DNA of 13,669 nucleotides from JAZDIT01 sp043804755. GTDB lineage: Bacteria; Patescibacteriota; Minisyncoccia; Minisyncoccales; JAQTPW01. Positions 1 to 7,130 of this stretch are shown one piece after another. Below the pieces are notes generated by a model. It was not told where the DNA came from, made no database searches, and saw nothing but the letters and a program-made list of their open reading frames with translations. The stretch covers positions 1 through 13,669 of the forward strand of contig JAZDIT010000054.1 in assembly GCA_043804755.1 (NCBI GenBank), in the 5' to 3' direction. Within the stretch, counting starts at the first letter, position 1; the number at the start of each line of letters is the position of its first letter. A program made the translations under genes and the position numbers.

Positions 1-915
1 AAGATATTTTTTGAAACATTGGAAAAAATCGCAAAGGAAGACAGGAGCGTTTTTCTGCTGTCCTGCGATTTGGGCGTAAAATTCCTCCAGAATTTCCAGA
101 ATATCGATCCTGGAAGATTCGTTAATATGGGTATTGCTGAGTCAAATATGATAGGGGTTGCCGCGGGCATGTCTATGTCGGGTAAGAACGTCTATTGCTA
201 TTCGATCATTCCGTTTTTAATAATGCGGACTTTTGAGCAAATAAGGATAGATCTTTGTTATAACTATCTGAACGTGAAATTGTTGGGCGCCGGCGGAGGA
301 TTGGTTTACGGAATGGAAGGCATGACCCACCACGCCGTTGAGGACATTGCCATAATGAGGGCGCTTCCCAATATGACGGTCGTTGCTCCCGGAGACGTAA
401 GAGAGTCGGAAGCTTTGGCGAAAGCATCGGTTTCTTTTCCCGGTCCCCTGTACATCCGTTTTGGCAGGGATGCAAATCCTGTGATTCACGGAGATGATTT
501 CAAATTTGAGATAGGAAAAGGAATAATCGTCAATGAAGGAGAAAATGTTTGTTTGATTGTCACCGGAACAATGCTTTACACTGCTAAAATTGTTTCAGAT
601 AGCCTCAGGGGAAAAGGAATCAATCCAACTTTGATCAGCATGCATACAATAAAACCGATTGATGAGCAGTTGATTCGTGAGTGCGCCAAAAAATACGATT
701 TCATTTTTACGCTGGAAGAACACAGTATCTTGGGAGGATTAGGAGGAGCGGTCGCGGAAGTTCTGGCTGAATCCAAATATGGCGGAAATTTCAAGAGGAT
801 AGGGATACCGGACAAATATTCTTATCCCGACATCGGCGGCTGGGATTATCTTTGCAAAAAACTGGGAATCGATTCCGGCTCGATAACGCAATTAATCTTG
901 AAAACAGTAAAATAG
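1..915 (+). CDS. Transketolase-type C-terminal subunit (split), 5'-partial
   Basis: This is the pyrimidine-binding plus C-terminal half of a thiamine-diphosphate transketolase/DXS-like enzyme, of the kind encoded as a separate subunit beside an N-terminal subunit. It shows the GIAE motif, whose Glu activates the ThDP aminopyrimidine ring, the segment THHAVEDIA, and a C-terminal domain with LEEHSILGGLGGAV. The frame is open to base 1. A TTG at 19 could be used as a start, but the preceding codons (KIFFET) look like normal family sequence, so the true start is probably upstream of the window. The partner N-terminal half is not visible and would be expected just upstream. The stop lies 3 nt before the next gene, so the two are surely co-transcribed. 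Split transketolases inside polysaccharide clusters probably act on a dedicated sugar or keto-acid rather than in the pentose phosphate pathway. The substrate cannot be told from sequence. Confidence 0.88.
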   Translation, partial: KIFFETLEKIAKEDRSVFLLSCDLGVKFLQNFQNIDPGRFVNMGIAESNMIGVAAGMSMSGKNVYCYSIIPFLIMRTFEQIRIDLCYNYLNVKLLGAGGGLVYGMEGMTHHAVEDIAIMRALPNMTVVAPGDVRESEALAKASVSFPGPLYIRFGRDANPVIHGDDFKFEIGKGIIVNEGENVCLIVTGTMLYTAKIVSDSLRGKGINPTLISMHTIKPIDEQLIRECAKKYDFIFTLEEHSILGGLGGAVAEVLAESKYGGNFKRIGIPDKYSYPDIGGWDYLCKKLGIDSGSITQLILKTVK

Positions 916-918
916 AAT

Positions 919-2052
919 ATGAATTATAAAGTAAATTTTATTAATTCAAGCTATCGTCGATATTACAAAGCTCATAAAAAAGAGATATTGAAGGCAATTG
1001 ATAAATGCTTTTCTCTGGGTAATTTTGTTTTGAGGAAAGATGTGCTGGAGTTTGAAGGAAAGCTGGCAAAATTTGTGGGAACAAAGTATGCTGTCGGCGT
1101 TAATTCCGGAACAGATGCTTTAAAGCTTTCCTATGAGGCTTTAGGCTGCGGTTCCGGAGACGAAGTTATAACCGTTGGTCATACTTTTATCGCTTCGATT
1201 GAGGAAATAGTTCACTTGGGTGCAAAACCTGTCTTAATCGATGTCGGAGAAGACGGTCTGATGGATGTTTCTCAAATCGAAAAGGCGATTACTAAAAAAA
1301 CGGTAGGAATTGTTCCTGTCCATTTATCCGGTAAGGTGTGTGATATGGGGGAGATTATGAGAATAGCTAAAAAACATAAACTGTGGGTTGTAGAAGATGC
1401 CTGCCAAGCTCTGGGAGCATATTATGGAGATAAAAAAGCGGGAAGTATTGGAAATACTGGTTGCTTCAGTTTCATTTCTCCTAAGACCTTAGGCGGTGCC
1501 GGAGATGCCGGGGGAATAGTCATCAATGATCGGAAATTATATGAAAAACTGCGGTTGATGAGAAATCATTGGAATATCACTCAGGGAGCGTTGTATGGAG
1601 TTCAGCCGAAAGCGCCTAAAATTATGGGTTGGGGACACAACAGCAGACTTGATAATATCCAGGCGGCAATCTTGAATGTGAAAATCAAATATTATCCGGC
1701 AATGCTTAAAAGGAGAAGAGAAATAGGAATGATGTATAACAAAGGGCTGAAAAATTTGCCCTGTATTTTGCCGGTCCAACAACCGAAACAGATCTACCAA
1801 GAATATATCATCAAAGTGGAGGATATGTGGAAATTCAAAAAATATATGGATGAGAAGGGAGTGGAACTTCTTATCAGAGATACAATTCCGAACCATAAAT
1901 TGAAAGGGCTGGGGATAGAACATTTTAATTTACCGATTACTGAAAGAATAGCAGGGGAATCAGTAAGACTTCCGATTTATCCCGAATTACTTGATAGCGA
2001 AGTGAAACACATTATAGATTGCGTCAGAAATTTTTATGCAAATAATATCTAG
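919..2052 (+). CDS. DegT/DnrJ/EryC1/StrS family sugar aminotransferase
   Basis: A PLP-dependent fold-type I aminotransferase that would put an amino group on a keto group of a nucleotide-activated sugar, using Glu or Gln as donor. At 377 aa it has the normal family length. Visible family features are SGTDAL (63-68, phosphate contact), GHTFIAS (87-93), the cofactor Asp in VVEDACQALGA (D160), and the Schiff-base lysine K189 in SFISPKTLGGAGDAGG. The segment GHNSRLDNIQAAIL (near residue 240) is also typical. The start at 919 is 3 nt after the upstream stop, with no recognisable ribosome-binding site, which suggests translational coupling. Its last 17 nt overlap the next gene. With the dehydratase downstream this is a usual pair for making an amino-deoxy sugar. 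The exact sugar is unknown. Some family members are dehydratases rather than aminotransferases, but the lysine is present here, which favours transamination. Confidence 0.93.
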   Translation: MNYKVNFINSSYRRYYKAHKKEILKAIDKCFSLGNFVLRKDVLEFEGKLAKFVGTKYAVGVNSGTDALKLSYEALGCGSGDEVITVGHTFIASIEEIVHLGAKPVLIDVGEDGLMDVSQIEKAITKKTVGIVPVHLSGKVCDMGEIMRIAKKHKLWVVEDACQALGAYYGDKKAGSIGNTGCFSFISPKTLGGAGDAGGIVINDRKLYEKLRLMRNHWNITQGALYGVQPKAPKIMGWGHNSRLDNIQAAILNVKIKYYPAMLKRRREIGMMYNKGLKNLPCILPVQQPKQIYQEYIIKVEDMWKFKKYMDEKGVELLIRDTIPNHKLKGLGIEHFNLPITERIAGESVRLPIYPELLDSEVKHIIDCVRNFYANNI

Positions 2053-3886
2053 AAGAAAATTTTTATTCCTGATGGCCGATGTAATTCTGATTTCCTTTTC
2101 AGTTTTTTTGGCATTTGTAGTGAGATTTGAAGGAAATATTCCCCATTATTATTTTTCGAATATTTGGACACTAGCAGCTTTTGCTTTATTATTTACGGTG
2201 CCGATTTTCTATTTTTTAAAACTTTATTCTTTTTCTTGGAGTTATGTCAGTGCCGAAGAATTAATATCCATGGTGAAGGGAACCGTTTTAAGTTTCCTGT
2301 TTCTAACGGCTTTCTTTTTCGTCCTGCGGGATCGTACGATTTTCAGCGGTTTTCCCAGATCCACTCTTTTCATCAGTTATTTTTTTATTTTTGTATTTTG
2401 CGGGGGTATCCGTTTCGCCAAGCGGATTTGTCTGCAAATTTTTTCAGGGCGGAATAAAACGGAAAAAGAAAGAATATTGATTGTTGGCGCCGGAGACGCC
2501 GGAGAGCATATTTTGAGAAATATTCTGAATTCTTCTTCCAGCCCCTATACACCGGTCGGTTTCATCGATAATAACCCTACCAAAGGCGGCGTATTAATCC
2601 ACGGGTTGAAAGTATTGGGAAAAATAAATGATATTCCAAATATTGCCAAAAAAGAAAGGGTGGAGGGACTAATCATTGCCATCCCGTCCGCCGGTGCGAG
2701 CTCTATTAAAGCCGCCGTTGAGAGTGGGAAAGAAGCTGGAATAAAAAGGATAAAAATCGTCCCTTCGATAGATGAAATTATAAGCGGCAACATCAGTATC
2801 GGAATGCTCCGAGAAGTAGGAATGGAGAATTTGCTGAGTATAGACCTTTTGGGAAAACCGCCCATCCTTGACCGGAGATCAATAGAAAACTTTATATACG
2901 GTAAAAGAGTTCTTGTGACCGGAGCCGCCGGATCGATAGGTTCCGAATTATGCCGGCAGATAGCGAAATTCAATCCTTCGATGATTTTAATGCTTGATCA
3001 AGAAGAAACGGGAATCTTCAATATCTCAAATGAAATGCACGATGAATTTCCGGAGTTGGATGTTAAATCGCTGATATGCGATATCACTGATGAAAAAAAG
3101 ATAGGGAAAATTTTTGCGGAATTTTCACCGCAGCTTATTTTTCATGCGGCGGCATACAAGCATGTTCCTCTGATGGAGGAAGAGCCTGATGCGGCGGTAA
3201 AAAATAATGTTTTCGGGACGAAAACAATTGCCGAAATAGCCAAAAGAAATAAAGCGGAAAAATTCATTTTTATCTCAACTGACAAAGCCGTAAAACCCAC
3301 TTCGGTAATGGGGGCGACGAAAAGAATCGGTGAAATGATTTGTCAAAGCTTGAACAACGGAACAAAATTCGTTTCGGTCAGATTTGGAAACGTTCTGGAC
3401 AGCAGAGGAAGCGTGATTAACATTTTTCGGGAACAGATAAAAAAAGGAGGGCCGGTGGAAGTGACTCACAAAGATATGGAAAGATATTTTATGCCCACCA
3501 TCGATGCCTGTCTTTTGGTGATACAAGCTTCTGCCATGGGTAAGGGGGGGGAAGTATTCGTTCTGGATATGGGGAAACCTTTCAAAATATTGGACTTGGC
3601 TAAAAAAATGATAAGATTATCCGGATTTGAACCGGAAAAAGATGTTCCGATCATATTTACGGGACCGCGTCCGGGAGAAAAAATTGTCGAAGAATTTCTG
3701 ACCGCCGAAGAGGGGACGATGGCTACGCAGAATCAAAAAATTTTCATTGCGAAACTGTTTAATGAAGACAAAGAGAAACTCGATTCATTCCTGAATAAAT
3801 TAAAAGAAGCGGCTGAATCTTCCGATATCTTCAGTATTAAAAAAATTCTAAAAGAAATCGTTCCTAATTATCAAATTAATAAATAA
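2036..3886 (+). CDS. Membrane-anchored NDP-sugar 4,6-dehydratase (FlaA1/CapD/PglF/WbpM family)
   Basis: A 616-aa inner-membrane enzyme of the long FlaA1/CapD family, which converts UDP-GlcNAc-type sugars to 4-keto-6-deoxy sugars. The N terminus has about four membrane helices (roughly 10-30, 42-62, 80-98, 108-126). A CoA-binding-like Rossmann domain begins at GAGDAGEHI (151-159), and the catalytic SDR domain has the NAD motif GAAGSIG (296-302). The active site reads S-T415-D416-K417 then M425-x3-K429. This spacing matches the Thr-Asp-Lys/Met/Lys arrangement described for Campylobacter PglF, where Met replaces the usual SDR Tyr. AAAYKHVPLME (371-381) is another family hallmark. The start at 2036 overlaps the aminotransferase by 17 nt. 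It is preferred because MQIISRRKFLFLMADV resembles normal family N termini. Its product is a natural substrate for the adjacent aminotransferase. The precise sugar and stereochemistry are not deducible. Confidence 0.93.
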   Translation: MQIISRRKFLFLMADVILISFSVFLAFVVRFEGNIPHYYFSNIWTLAAFALLFTVPIFYFLKLYSFSWSYVSAEELISMVKGTVLSFLFLTAFFFVLRDRTIFSGFPRSTLFISYFFIFVFCGGIRFAKRICLQIFSGRNKTEKERILIVGAGDAGEHILRNILNSSSSPYTPVGFIDNNPTKGGVLIHGLKVLGKINDIPNIAKKERVEGLIIAIPSAGASSIKAAVESGKEAGIKRIKIVPSIDEIISGNISIGMLREVGMENLLSIDLLGKPPILDRRSIENFIYGKRVLVTGAAGSIGSELCRQIAKFNPSMILMLDQEETGIFNISNEMHDEFPELDVKSLICDITDEKKIGKIFAEFSPQLIFHAAAYKHVPLMEEEPDAAVKNNVFGTKTIAEIAKRNKAEKFIFISTDKAVKPTSVMGATKRIGEMICQSLNNGTKFVSVRFGNVLDSRGSVINIFREQIKKGGPVEVTHKDMERYFMPTIDACLLVIQASAMGKGGEVFVLDMGKPFKILDLAKKMIRLSGFEPEKDVPIIFTGPRPGEKIVEEFLTAEEGTMATQNQKIFIAKLFNEDKEKLDSFLNKLKEAAESSDIFSIKKILKEIVPNYQINK

Positions 3887-3909
3887 AAATTTCATTTAGT
3901 ATAATCACC

Positions 3910-5973
3910 ATGGGAAAAAGATCACGAGAAAAAAAAGAAAAAAAAGAACTTGATTTGGAACCGGAAACGGAAAACTTCGGAAACGGGAAATCAATACTTT
4001 GGAAAATAATCTTTGCGGGAACCTGTCTTATCCTTTTCGCGCCCTTCATAATTAGTTCTAAATATTTCTTTCCGTTTGTAGGACTGAAAAGTATTTATTT
4101 CATGGCTTTGGTGGAAATAATTTTTGCTGCCTGGGTAATTTTAATGATATTTACTCCGAAATACCGGCCACACCTTAACGCACTATTATTGATTCTGACT
4201 GTTTTTCTGGCGAGCCAGATTGTCAGTTCGGTTTTTGGAGTCGATTTTTCCAGGTCTTTCTGGTCAAAATATGAAAGAATGACGGGTCTTTTAATGCAGT
4301 TTCATCTGTTTGCATTTTTCCTTGTCATTTCCTCCACTTTCAGAGAAAAGAAAGACTGGCTGAGAATTTTCGGAGTTTCGGTTTTCGCTTCGGTTTTGAT
4401 GAGTTTCGTCAACTTATTATCGACGCACGGAATCAACGTTTTGGGAGAAATGTCTTCCGCAACACGCGGAGGAGCAACTATAGGAAACAGCTCATTCTTG
4501 GGCACTTATCTGCTTTTCAATTTCTATTTGTCGCTTTATCTGGTTTTTAACGTAAAAGGATTTTTAAAATTAATTTCGATTTTCGGACTGGCCATTATCG
4601 GTATGGCTTTGATCTTCAGTACCGCCCGTGCCGCTCTTGTATCGACTTTGGGCGGGGCGATTATTTTATTGTTGCTTTGGCTGATTTTTAACAAAAGGAG
4701 GCAGTTGAAATTAATTGGCATTTTTATTGCAGTCTCATCTTTAATTTTTCTAATTATTTTTACGATTTTTGCATTTCAGTCTGGGAATTTTATCCACGAC
4801 GGACTAATGGAATTGCTCAGGAAAAATTTTGGCGAAACGGCCCAAACTCTTGGAGGAAGGCTTATAGTATGGAAAAGCGCCTGGGAAGGATTTTTTGCAA
4901 GACCATTTTTCGGGTGGGGTCCTGAAAATTTCGAAATTGTTTTTACCAGTTATTACAATCCATGTTTAGGTACGGCCGAATGCGCTTCAGATGTCTGGTA
5001 TGACCGGGCACATAACATTATTTTCGATACTTTGGTCACGACTGGCGCCATTGGTTTATTATCGTATCTGAGTATTTTCGCCGTTGTATTTTTCGTTCTT
5101 TTCAGGAAATTTTTGAAAGACTACATCAGTTTTTGGGCGGCCGGAATTTTCTCCGTAGTTTTGATCGCATACTTTATCCAGAATTTGACAGTTTTCGATA
5201 TGGTAAACAGTTATATACTTTTTTTCTTGGTTTTGGGATTTATAGGTAGCATTGCTTCGGAAAGCATAGAAACAGATAAAAGAGAAAAGCCGATTAATTT
5301 TTGGCTGGTCGCTGTCGTTGTGATTTTATTCCTGATTTCTTTTACGAAATTTATTATTCAACCGGCAGAGGCCGATCGTTATACTATCGTTTCTCTTGGA
5401 TATCCTTTGGGATCGCAGGAAAAACTTGACGCATACGAAAAGACCCTTAGTATATCTTCGCTTGGCAGTTATCAAATAAGGGATTTTTTCAGCCAATCGA
5501 CGCTGGAATCGGTTCAAAATGAAAATTCTGCCAATATTCCGCAGGCAAATATCAAAAGAGAATTAGATTTTCTTATCCAAGAAATGGAAAAAAGCATCGT
5601 TGAATCTCCTTTGGACTTCCGTTCATATTTAAAACTCGGCCAGTTGTACAACACATATGCCGTTTTGTTTGATCCAACGAAGCTTTCCAGGGCCGAAGAA
5701 GTTCTAAAAGGAGCCATAGAAGTCAGTCCGACGAATCAACAGGGCTACTGGGCGCTGGCTCAAACCAAAATTTATCAGGGGGATTTCGGCGAGACGCTTT
5801 CCCTGGTTGAGAAAGCCCTTAGTCTGGAACCGAAATCGAAACAGTCCAATTTAATAGTGATTCAAGTGGCCAAAATGATGGGGAATATGGATTTGGCAAG
5901 GCAAAAAGCCACAGAAGCTCTGAAAATTGATCCTTCGCTGGAAACCGATATCAACAGTATCCTGGGAGAATAG
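3910..5973 (+). CDS. O-antigen ligase/polymerase-like membrane protein with C-terminal TPR domain
   Basis: A 687-aa polytopic membrane protein of the Wzy/WaaL (O-antigen ligase) superfamily. It would move lipid-linked glycan to an acceptor, or polymerise it, on the outer face of the membrane. The N terminus is short, very basic and cytoplasmic (KRSREKKEKK), followed by about ten or more hydrophobic helices. The large external loop contains GGRLIVWKSAW (315-325) and GWGPENF (335-341), and ends in DRAHNIIFDTLVTTGAIG. H368-N369-x9-G379-x2-G382 fits the WaaL motif H[NSQ]x9Gxx[GTY]. C352 and C358 in the loop could form a disulfide. After a last helix near 445-490 comes a soluble tail with about three TPR units (roughly 568-680), unlike classical WaaL; glycosylation-type ligases often have this arrangement. 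No Shine-Dalgarno sequence precedes ATG 3910. A TATAAT at 3900-3905 ends 4 nt before it, so a separate near-leaderless start is possible but unproven. Confidence 0.88.
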   Translation: MGKRSREKKEKKELDLEPETENFGNGKSILWKIIFAGTCLILFAPFIISSKYFFPFVGLKSIYFMALVEIIFAAWVILMIFTPKYRPHLNALLLILTVFLASQIVSSVFGVDFSRSFWSKYERMTGLLMQFHLFAFFLVISSTFREKKDWLRIFGVSVFASVLMSFVNLLSTHGINVLGEMSSATRGGATIGNSSFLGTYLLFNFYLSLYLVFNVKGFLKLISIFGLAIIGMALIFSTARAALVSTLGGAIILLLLWLIFNKRRQLKLIGIFIAVSSLIFLIIFTIFAFQSGNFIHDGLMELLRKNFGETAQTLGGRLIVWKSAWEGFFARPFFGWGPENFEIVFTSYYNPCLGTAECASDVWYDRAHNIIFDTLVTTGAIGLLSYLSIFAVVFFVLFRKFLKDYISFWAAGIFSVVLIAYFIQNLTVFDMVNSYILFFLVLGFIGSIASESIETDKREKPINFWLVAVVVILFLISFTKFIIQPAEADRYTIVSLGYPLGSQEKLDAYEKTLSISSLGSYQIRDFFSQSTLESVQNENSANIPQANIKRELDFLIQEMEKSIVESPLDFRSYLKLGQLYNTYAVLFDPTKLSRAEEVLKGAIEVSPTNQQGYWALAQTKIYQGDFGETLSLVEKALSLEPKSKQSNLIVIQVAKMMGNMDLARQKATEALKIDPSLETDINSILGE

Positions 5974-5982
5974 GGAACGGGG

Positions 5983-6010
5983 TTGACAAAAATTCTTATT
6001 CTGGTAATAT
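5983..6010 (+). promoter_or_regulatory. Sigma70-type promoter, TTGACA / extended TAATAT
   Basis: A perfect -35 box TTGACA (5983-5988) is followed after 16 bp by TAATAT (6005-6010), with an extended -10 TGG just before it (6002-6004). It lies 10 bp past the stop of the ligase gene. Transcription would start near 6017, directly before the short structured transcript. It is among the best promoter matches in the window. Confidence 0.75.
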
Positions 6011-6017
6011 ATAAGCA

Positions 6018-6050
6018 GTGAGTGCGTCCGAAAGGACAATCCACATCTAA
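6018..6050 (+). CDS. Possible 10-codon leader peptide (GTG start)
   Basis: From GTG at 6018, one base after the predicted transcription start, an open frame encodes VSASERTIHI (first residue fMet if used) and stops with TAA at 6048-6050, 3 nt before the terminator stem. A leaderless short frame ending at a terminator is the layout of a transcription attenuator. There are no runs of a single amino acid to suggest which one would be sensed, and a frame this short can easily occur by chance. Confidence 0.22.
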   Translation: MSASERTIHI

Positions 6051-6052
6051 GG

Positions 6053-6090
6053 ACAGCAGACCTCGCTCGAGTGAGGCCTGTTGTTTTTTT
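6053..6090 (+). terminator. Rho-independent terminator
   Basis: The stem is ACAGCAG (6053-6059) with CTGTTGT (6078-6084), then an A/C mismatch, then CCTCGC (6061-6066) with GTGAGG (6071-6076) around a TCGA loop. It is followed directly by seven T residues. It would end both the short transcript and read-through from the upstream polysaccharide operon. Confidence 0.88.
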
Positions 6091-6108
6091 ATTTAATTCC
6101 GGATAAAA

Positions 6109-6114
6109 TATAAT
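6109..6114 (+). promoter_or_regulatory. Possible -10 box (TATAAT) upstream of the murB leader hairpin
   Basis: A consensus TATAAT lies just downstream of the terminator and 1 bp before the inverted repeat at 6116. No -35 box is seen at the proper distance, which falls in the terminator T-tract, and there is no TGn extension. It may start a short murB leader RNA, but in AT-rich DNA a lone -10 match is weak evidence. Confidence 0.3.
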
Positions 6115-6115
6115 T

Positions 6116-6168
6116 GGCCAGAAGGAAGCACTCACTAAAATCTTAGATTGGGGTTAACTCTTCTGGCC
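6116..6168 (+). promoter_or_regulatory. Stem-loop with 9-bp perfect inverted repeat in the murB leader
   Basis: GGCCAGAAG (6116-6124) is the exact reverse complement of CTTCTGGCC (6160-6168). The 35-base interior contains a small AATC-TTA-GATT hairpin (6139-6149) and the blocks GCACTCACT and CTTAGATTGG, which are complementary to the upstream short transcript. GTTTGGTTTT follows, so a weak terminator function is possible. The right arm lies where the -35 region of the predicted murB promoter would be, so a DNA-level operator role is the alternative. Confidence 0.5.
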
Positions 6169-6179
6169 GTTTGGTTTTA

Positions 6180-6188
6180 TGTTAAAAT
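6180..6188 (+). promoter_or_regulatory. Extended -10 promoter placed for leaderless murB
   Basis: The motif TGT-TAAAAT (TG at 6180-6181, TAAAAT at 6183-6188) matches the extended -10 pattern. It ends 6 nt before the murB ATG at 6195, so transcription would begin at or next to the start codon. There is no Shine-Dalgarno sequence in the intervening bases, which agrees with leaderless initiation. Confidence 0.5.
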
Positions 6189-6194
6189 TAACTA

Positions 6195-7082
6195 ATGATT
6201 GAAAAAGATCTTCCAGGTGTCCAAAAAAATATTTTTCTGAAAAAATATACAACTTTCAAAATCGGTGGTAAAACGAAATATTTTTTTGTGGCAAAAAATT
6301 TGGAAGATATAATCTGCGCCATTTCGGCGGCCGAAAAATATAAGCTGCCGATTTTTGTTCTGGGCAGCGGTTCTAATTTATTGGTTTCCGACGAAGGCTT
6401 TGGTGGGATGGTAATCAAAAACGAAAATTGCAAATTGGAAATTGCAAATTCAAGAATAATTGCCGAAGCGGGAACCAAAATTTATCAATTAGTTGATTTT
6501 GCATTAAAAAATAATTTGTTCGGTTTGGAATGGGCTGCAGGAATTCCCGGAACATTGGGTGGGGCGATTTGCGGAAACGCAGGAACATTCGGACAATCAA
6601 TGGAGAATATCGTGCATAGCGCTAATGTCCTGGATGCTAAAAAGAAGGGAATAAAAATATTTAGAAATAAAGATTGCAAATTCGGATATCGTGAAAGTAT
6701 TTTTAAAAGGAATAATAAATTAATAATTCTTTCGGCTGAGATACAACTGAAAAAAGGCGATAAATTAGAAATAAAAAAGGAGATGAAAGAATTTTCAGAC
6801 TATCGCAAGGAACATCAGCCGTTGAATTTTCCCTCTGCCGGCAGTATCTTCAAAAACGGGGAAAATTTTTTTGCGGGTGAATTGATTGAAAAGGTTGGTT
6901 TAAAAGGTAAACGGCTTGGTAATGCGGAAATTTCAAAAAAACATGCAAATTTTATTGTAAATTTGGGGAATGCGAGTGCAAATGACGTTAAAAAATTGAT
7001 TGCTTTGGCGAAAAAACGGGTTAAAAGGGAATTTAATGTGGTTTTAAAAGAAGAAATTGTGTTTTTGCCGCCGGTTTTGTGA
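6195..7082 (+). CDS. murB: UDP-N-acetylenolpyruvoylglucosamine reductase MurB
   Basis: MurB is a cytoplasmic FAD enzyme that uses NADPH to reduce UDP-GlcNAc-enolpyruvate to UDP-MurNAc in peptidoglycan synthesis. The 295-aa length and lack of extra loops fit the short type II form. FAD-binding motifs are VLGSGSNLLV (55-64) and GIPGTLGGAICGNAG (116-130). GYRES (164-168) follows. The proton-donor serine S217 is in SAGSIFKN (214-221; usually followed by Pro, here Gly). KHANFIVN (249-256) is typical, and the C-terminal catalytic Glu is probably E287 in KEEIVF. The start at 6195 matches the usual N terminus. No other mur gene is adjacent, so it is a stand-alone gene with its own upstream regulatory region. 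Residues 77-85 (ENCKLEIAN) are encoded by a repeat also found in secA; they fall in a variable loop, so function is probably kept. Confidence 0.96.
   Translation: MIEKDLPGVQKNIFLKKYTTFKIGGKTKYFFVAKNLEDIICAISAAEKYKLPIFVLGSGSNLLVSDEGFGGMVIKNENCKLEIANSRIIAEAGTKIYQLVDFALKNNLFGLEWAAGIPGTLGGAICGNAGTFGQSMENIVHSANVLDAKKKGIKIFRNKDCKFGYRESIFKRNNKLIILSAEIQLKKGDKLEIKKEMKEFSDYRKEHQPLNFPSAGSIFKNGENFFAGELIEKVGLKGKRLGNAEISKKHANFIVNLGNASANDVKKLIALAKKRVKREFNVVLKEEIVFLPPVL
6423..6450 (+). repeat. 28-bp AT-rich coding repeat, copy 1 (in murB)
   Basis: The segment is built of about 7-bp units of the type AAATTGG/GAAATTG and encodes E77-NCKLEIAN-85. It matches bases 11293-11320 in secA at 25 of 28 positions (differences at offsets 9, 15 and 23) and in the same reading frame. 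Within MurB it lies between the conserved segments GGMVIK and AEAGTKIYQLV, in a region whose length varies between homologues. Confidence 0.6.
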
Positions 7083-7107
7083 AATTATTAATTTTTATTA
7101 ATAATTT
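7082..7107 (+). repeat. A/T-only 11-bp hairpin after murB
   Basis: AAATTATTAAT (7082-7092) and ATTAATAATTT (7097-7107) form a perfect 11-bp stem with a TTTT loop, beginning at the murB stop codon. With no G or C it is a poor intrinsic terminator on its own, although it may slow or protect the transcript 3' end. Its right arm overlaps an inverted partial copy (7102-7115) of the AT-rich repeat found in murB and secA. Confidence 0.45.
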
Positions 7108-7130
7108 CCAATTTTTAAAGTTGTCCACAC

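Larger units (their letters stand above)
6017..6090 (+). ncRNA. Candidate short structured transcript (sRNA or attenuated leader) upstream of murB
   Basis: Between a strong promoter and an intrinsic terminator lies a transcript of about 74 nt. It begins with AGTGAGTGC (6017-6025), then a 4-bp GTCC/GGAC stem closed by a GAAA tetraloop (6026-6037), then CCACATCTAAG (6041-6051), then the terminator hairpin. The first and third blocks are complementary to bases 6128-6136 and 6142-6151 further downstream. I do not recognise it as a known RNA family: there is no SRP apical loop, tmRNA tag or tRNA domain, or RNase P core. It could be a trans-acting sRNA, an attenuator controlling read-through into murB, or simply the end of the polysaccharide operon with a fortuitous promoter. 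Confidence 0.5.

Noticed and set aside
19..21. TTG as true start of the transketolase subunit
   Set aside because: The frame is open to the window edge and the upstream codons fit normal family sequence, so the gene is best treated as 5'-truncated by the window.
2545..2973. 142-codon open frame on the - strand
   Set aside because: It lies wholly inside the dehydratase gene on the other strand, has no family motif, and the + strand gene is fully supported by conserved motifs. It is an antisense shadow.
5851..6135. - strand frame spanning the end of the ligase gene and the gap before murB
   Set aside because: It overlaps the TPR coding part in antisense and crosses promoter and terminator elements; no recognisable product.
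6116..6136. Resemblance of CCAGAAGGAAGCA to the SRP RNA apical loop
   Set aside because: The 5' strand needed for the SRP symmetric loop (CAGG before the tetraloop) is missing, the tetraloop would be AGAA, and no long SRP stem encloses it.
6116..6168. Possible tRNA (7+ bp acceptor-like stem and GGGGTTAACTC)
   Set aside because: Only 53 bases lie between the stem ends, with no D arm, no anticodon arm and no proper T loop; not a tRNA.
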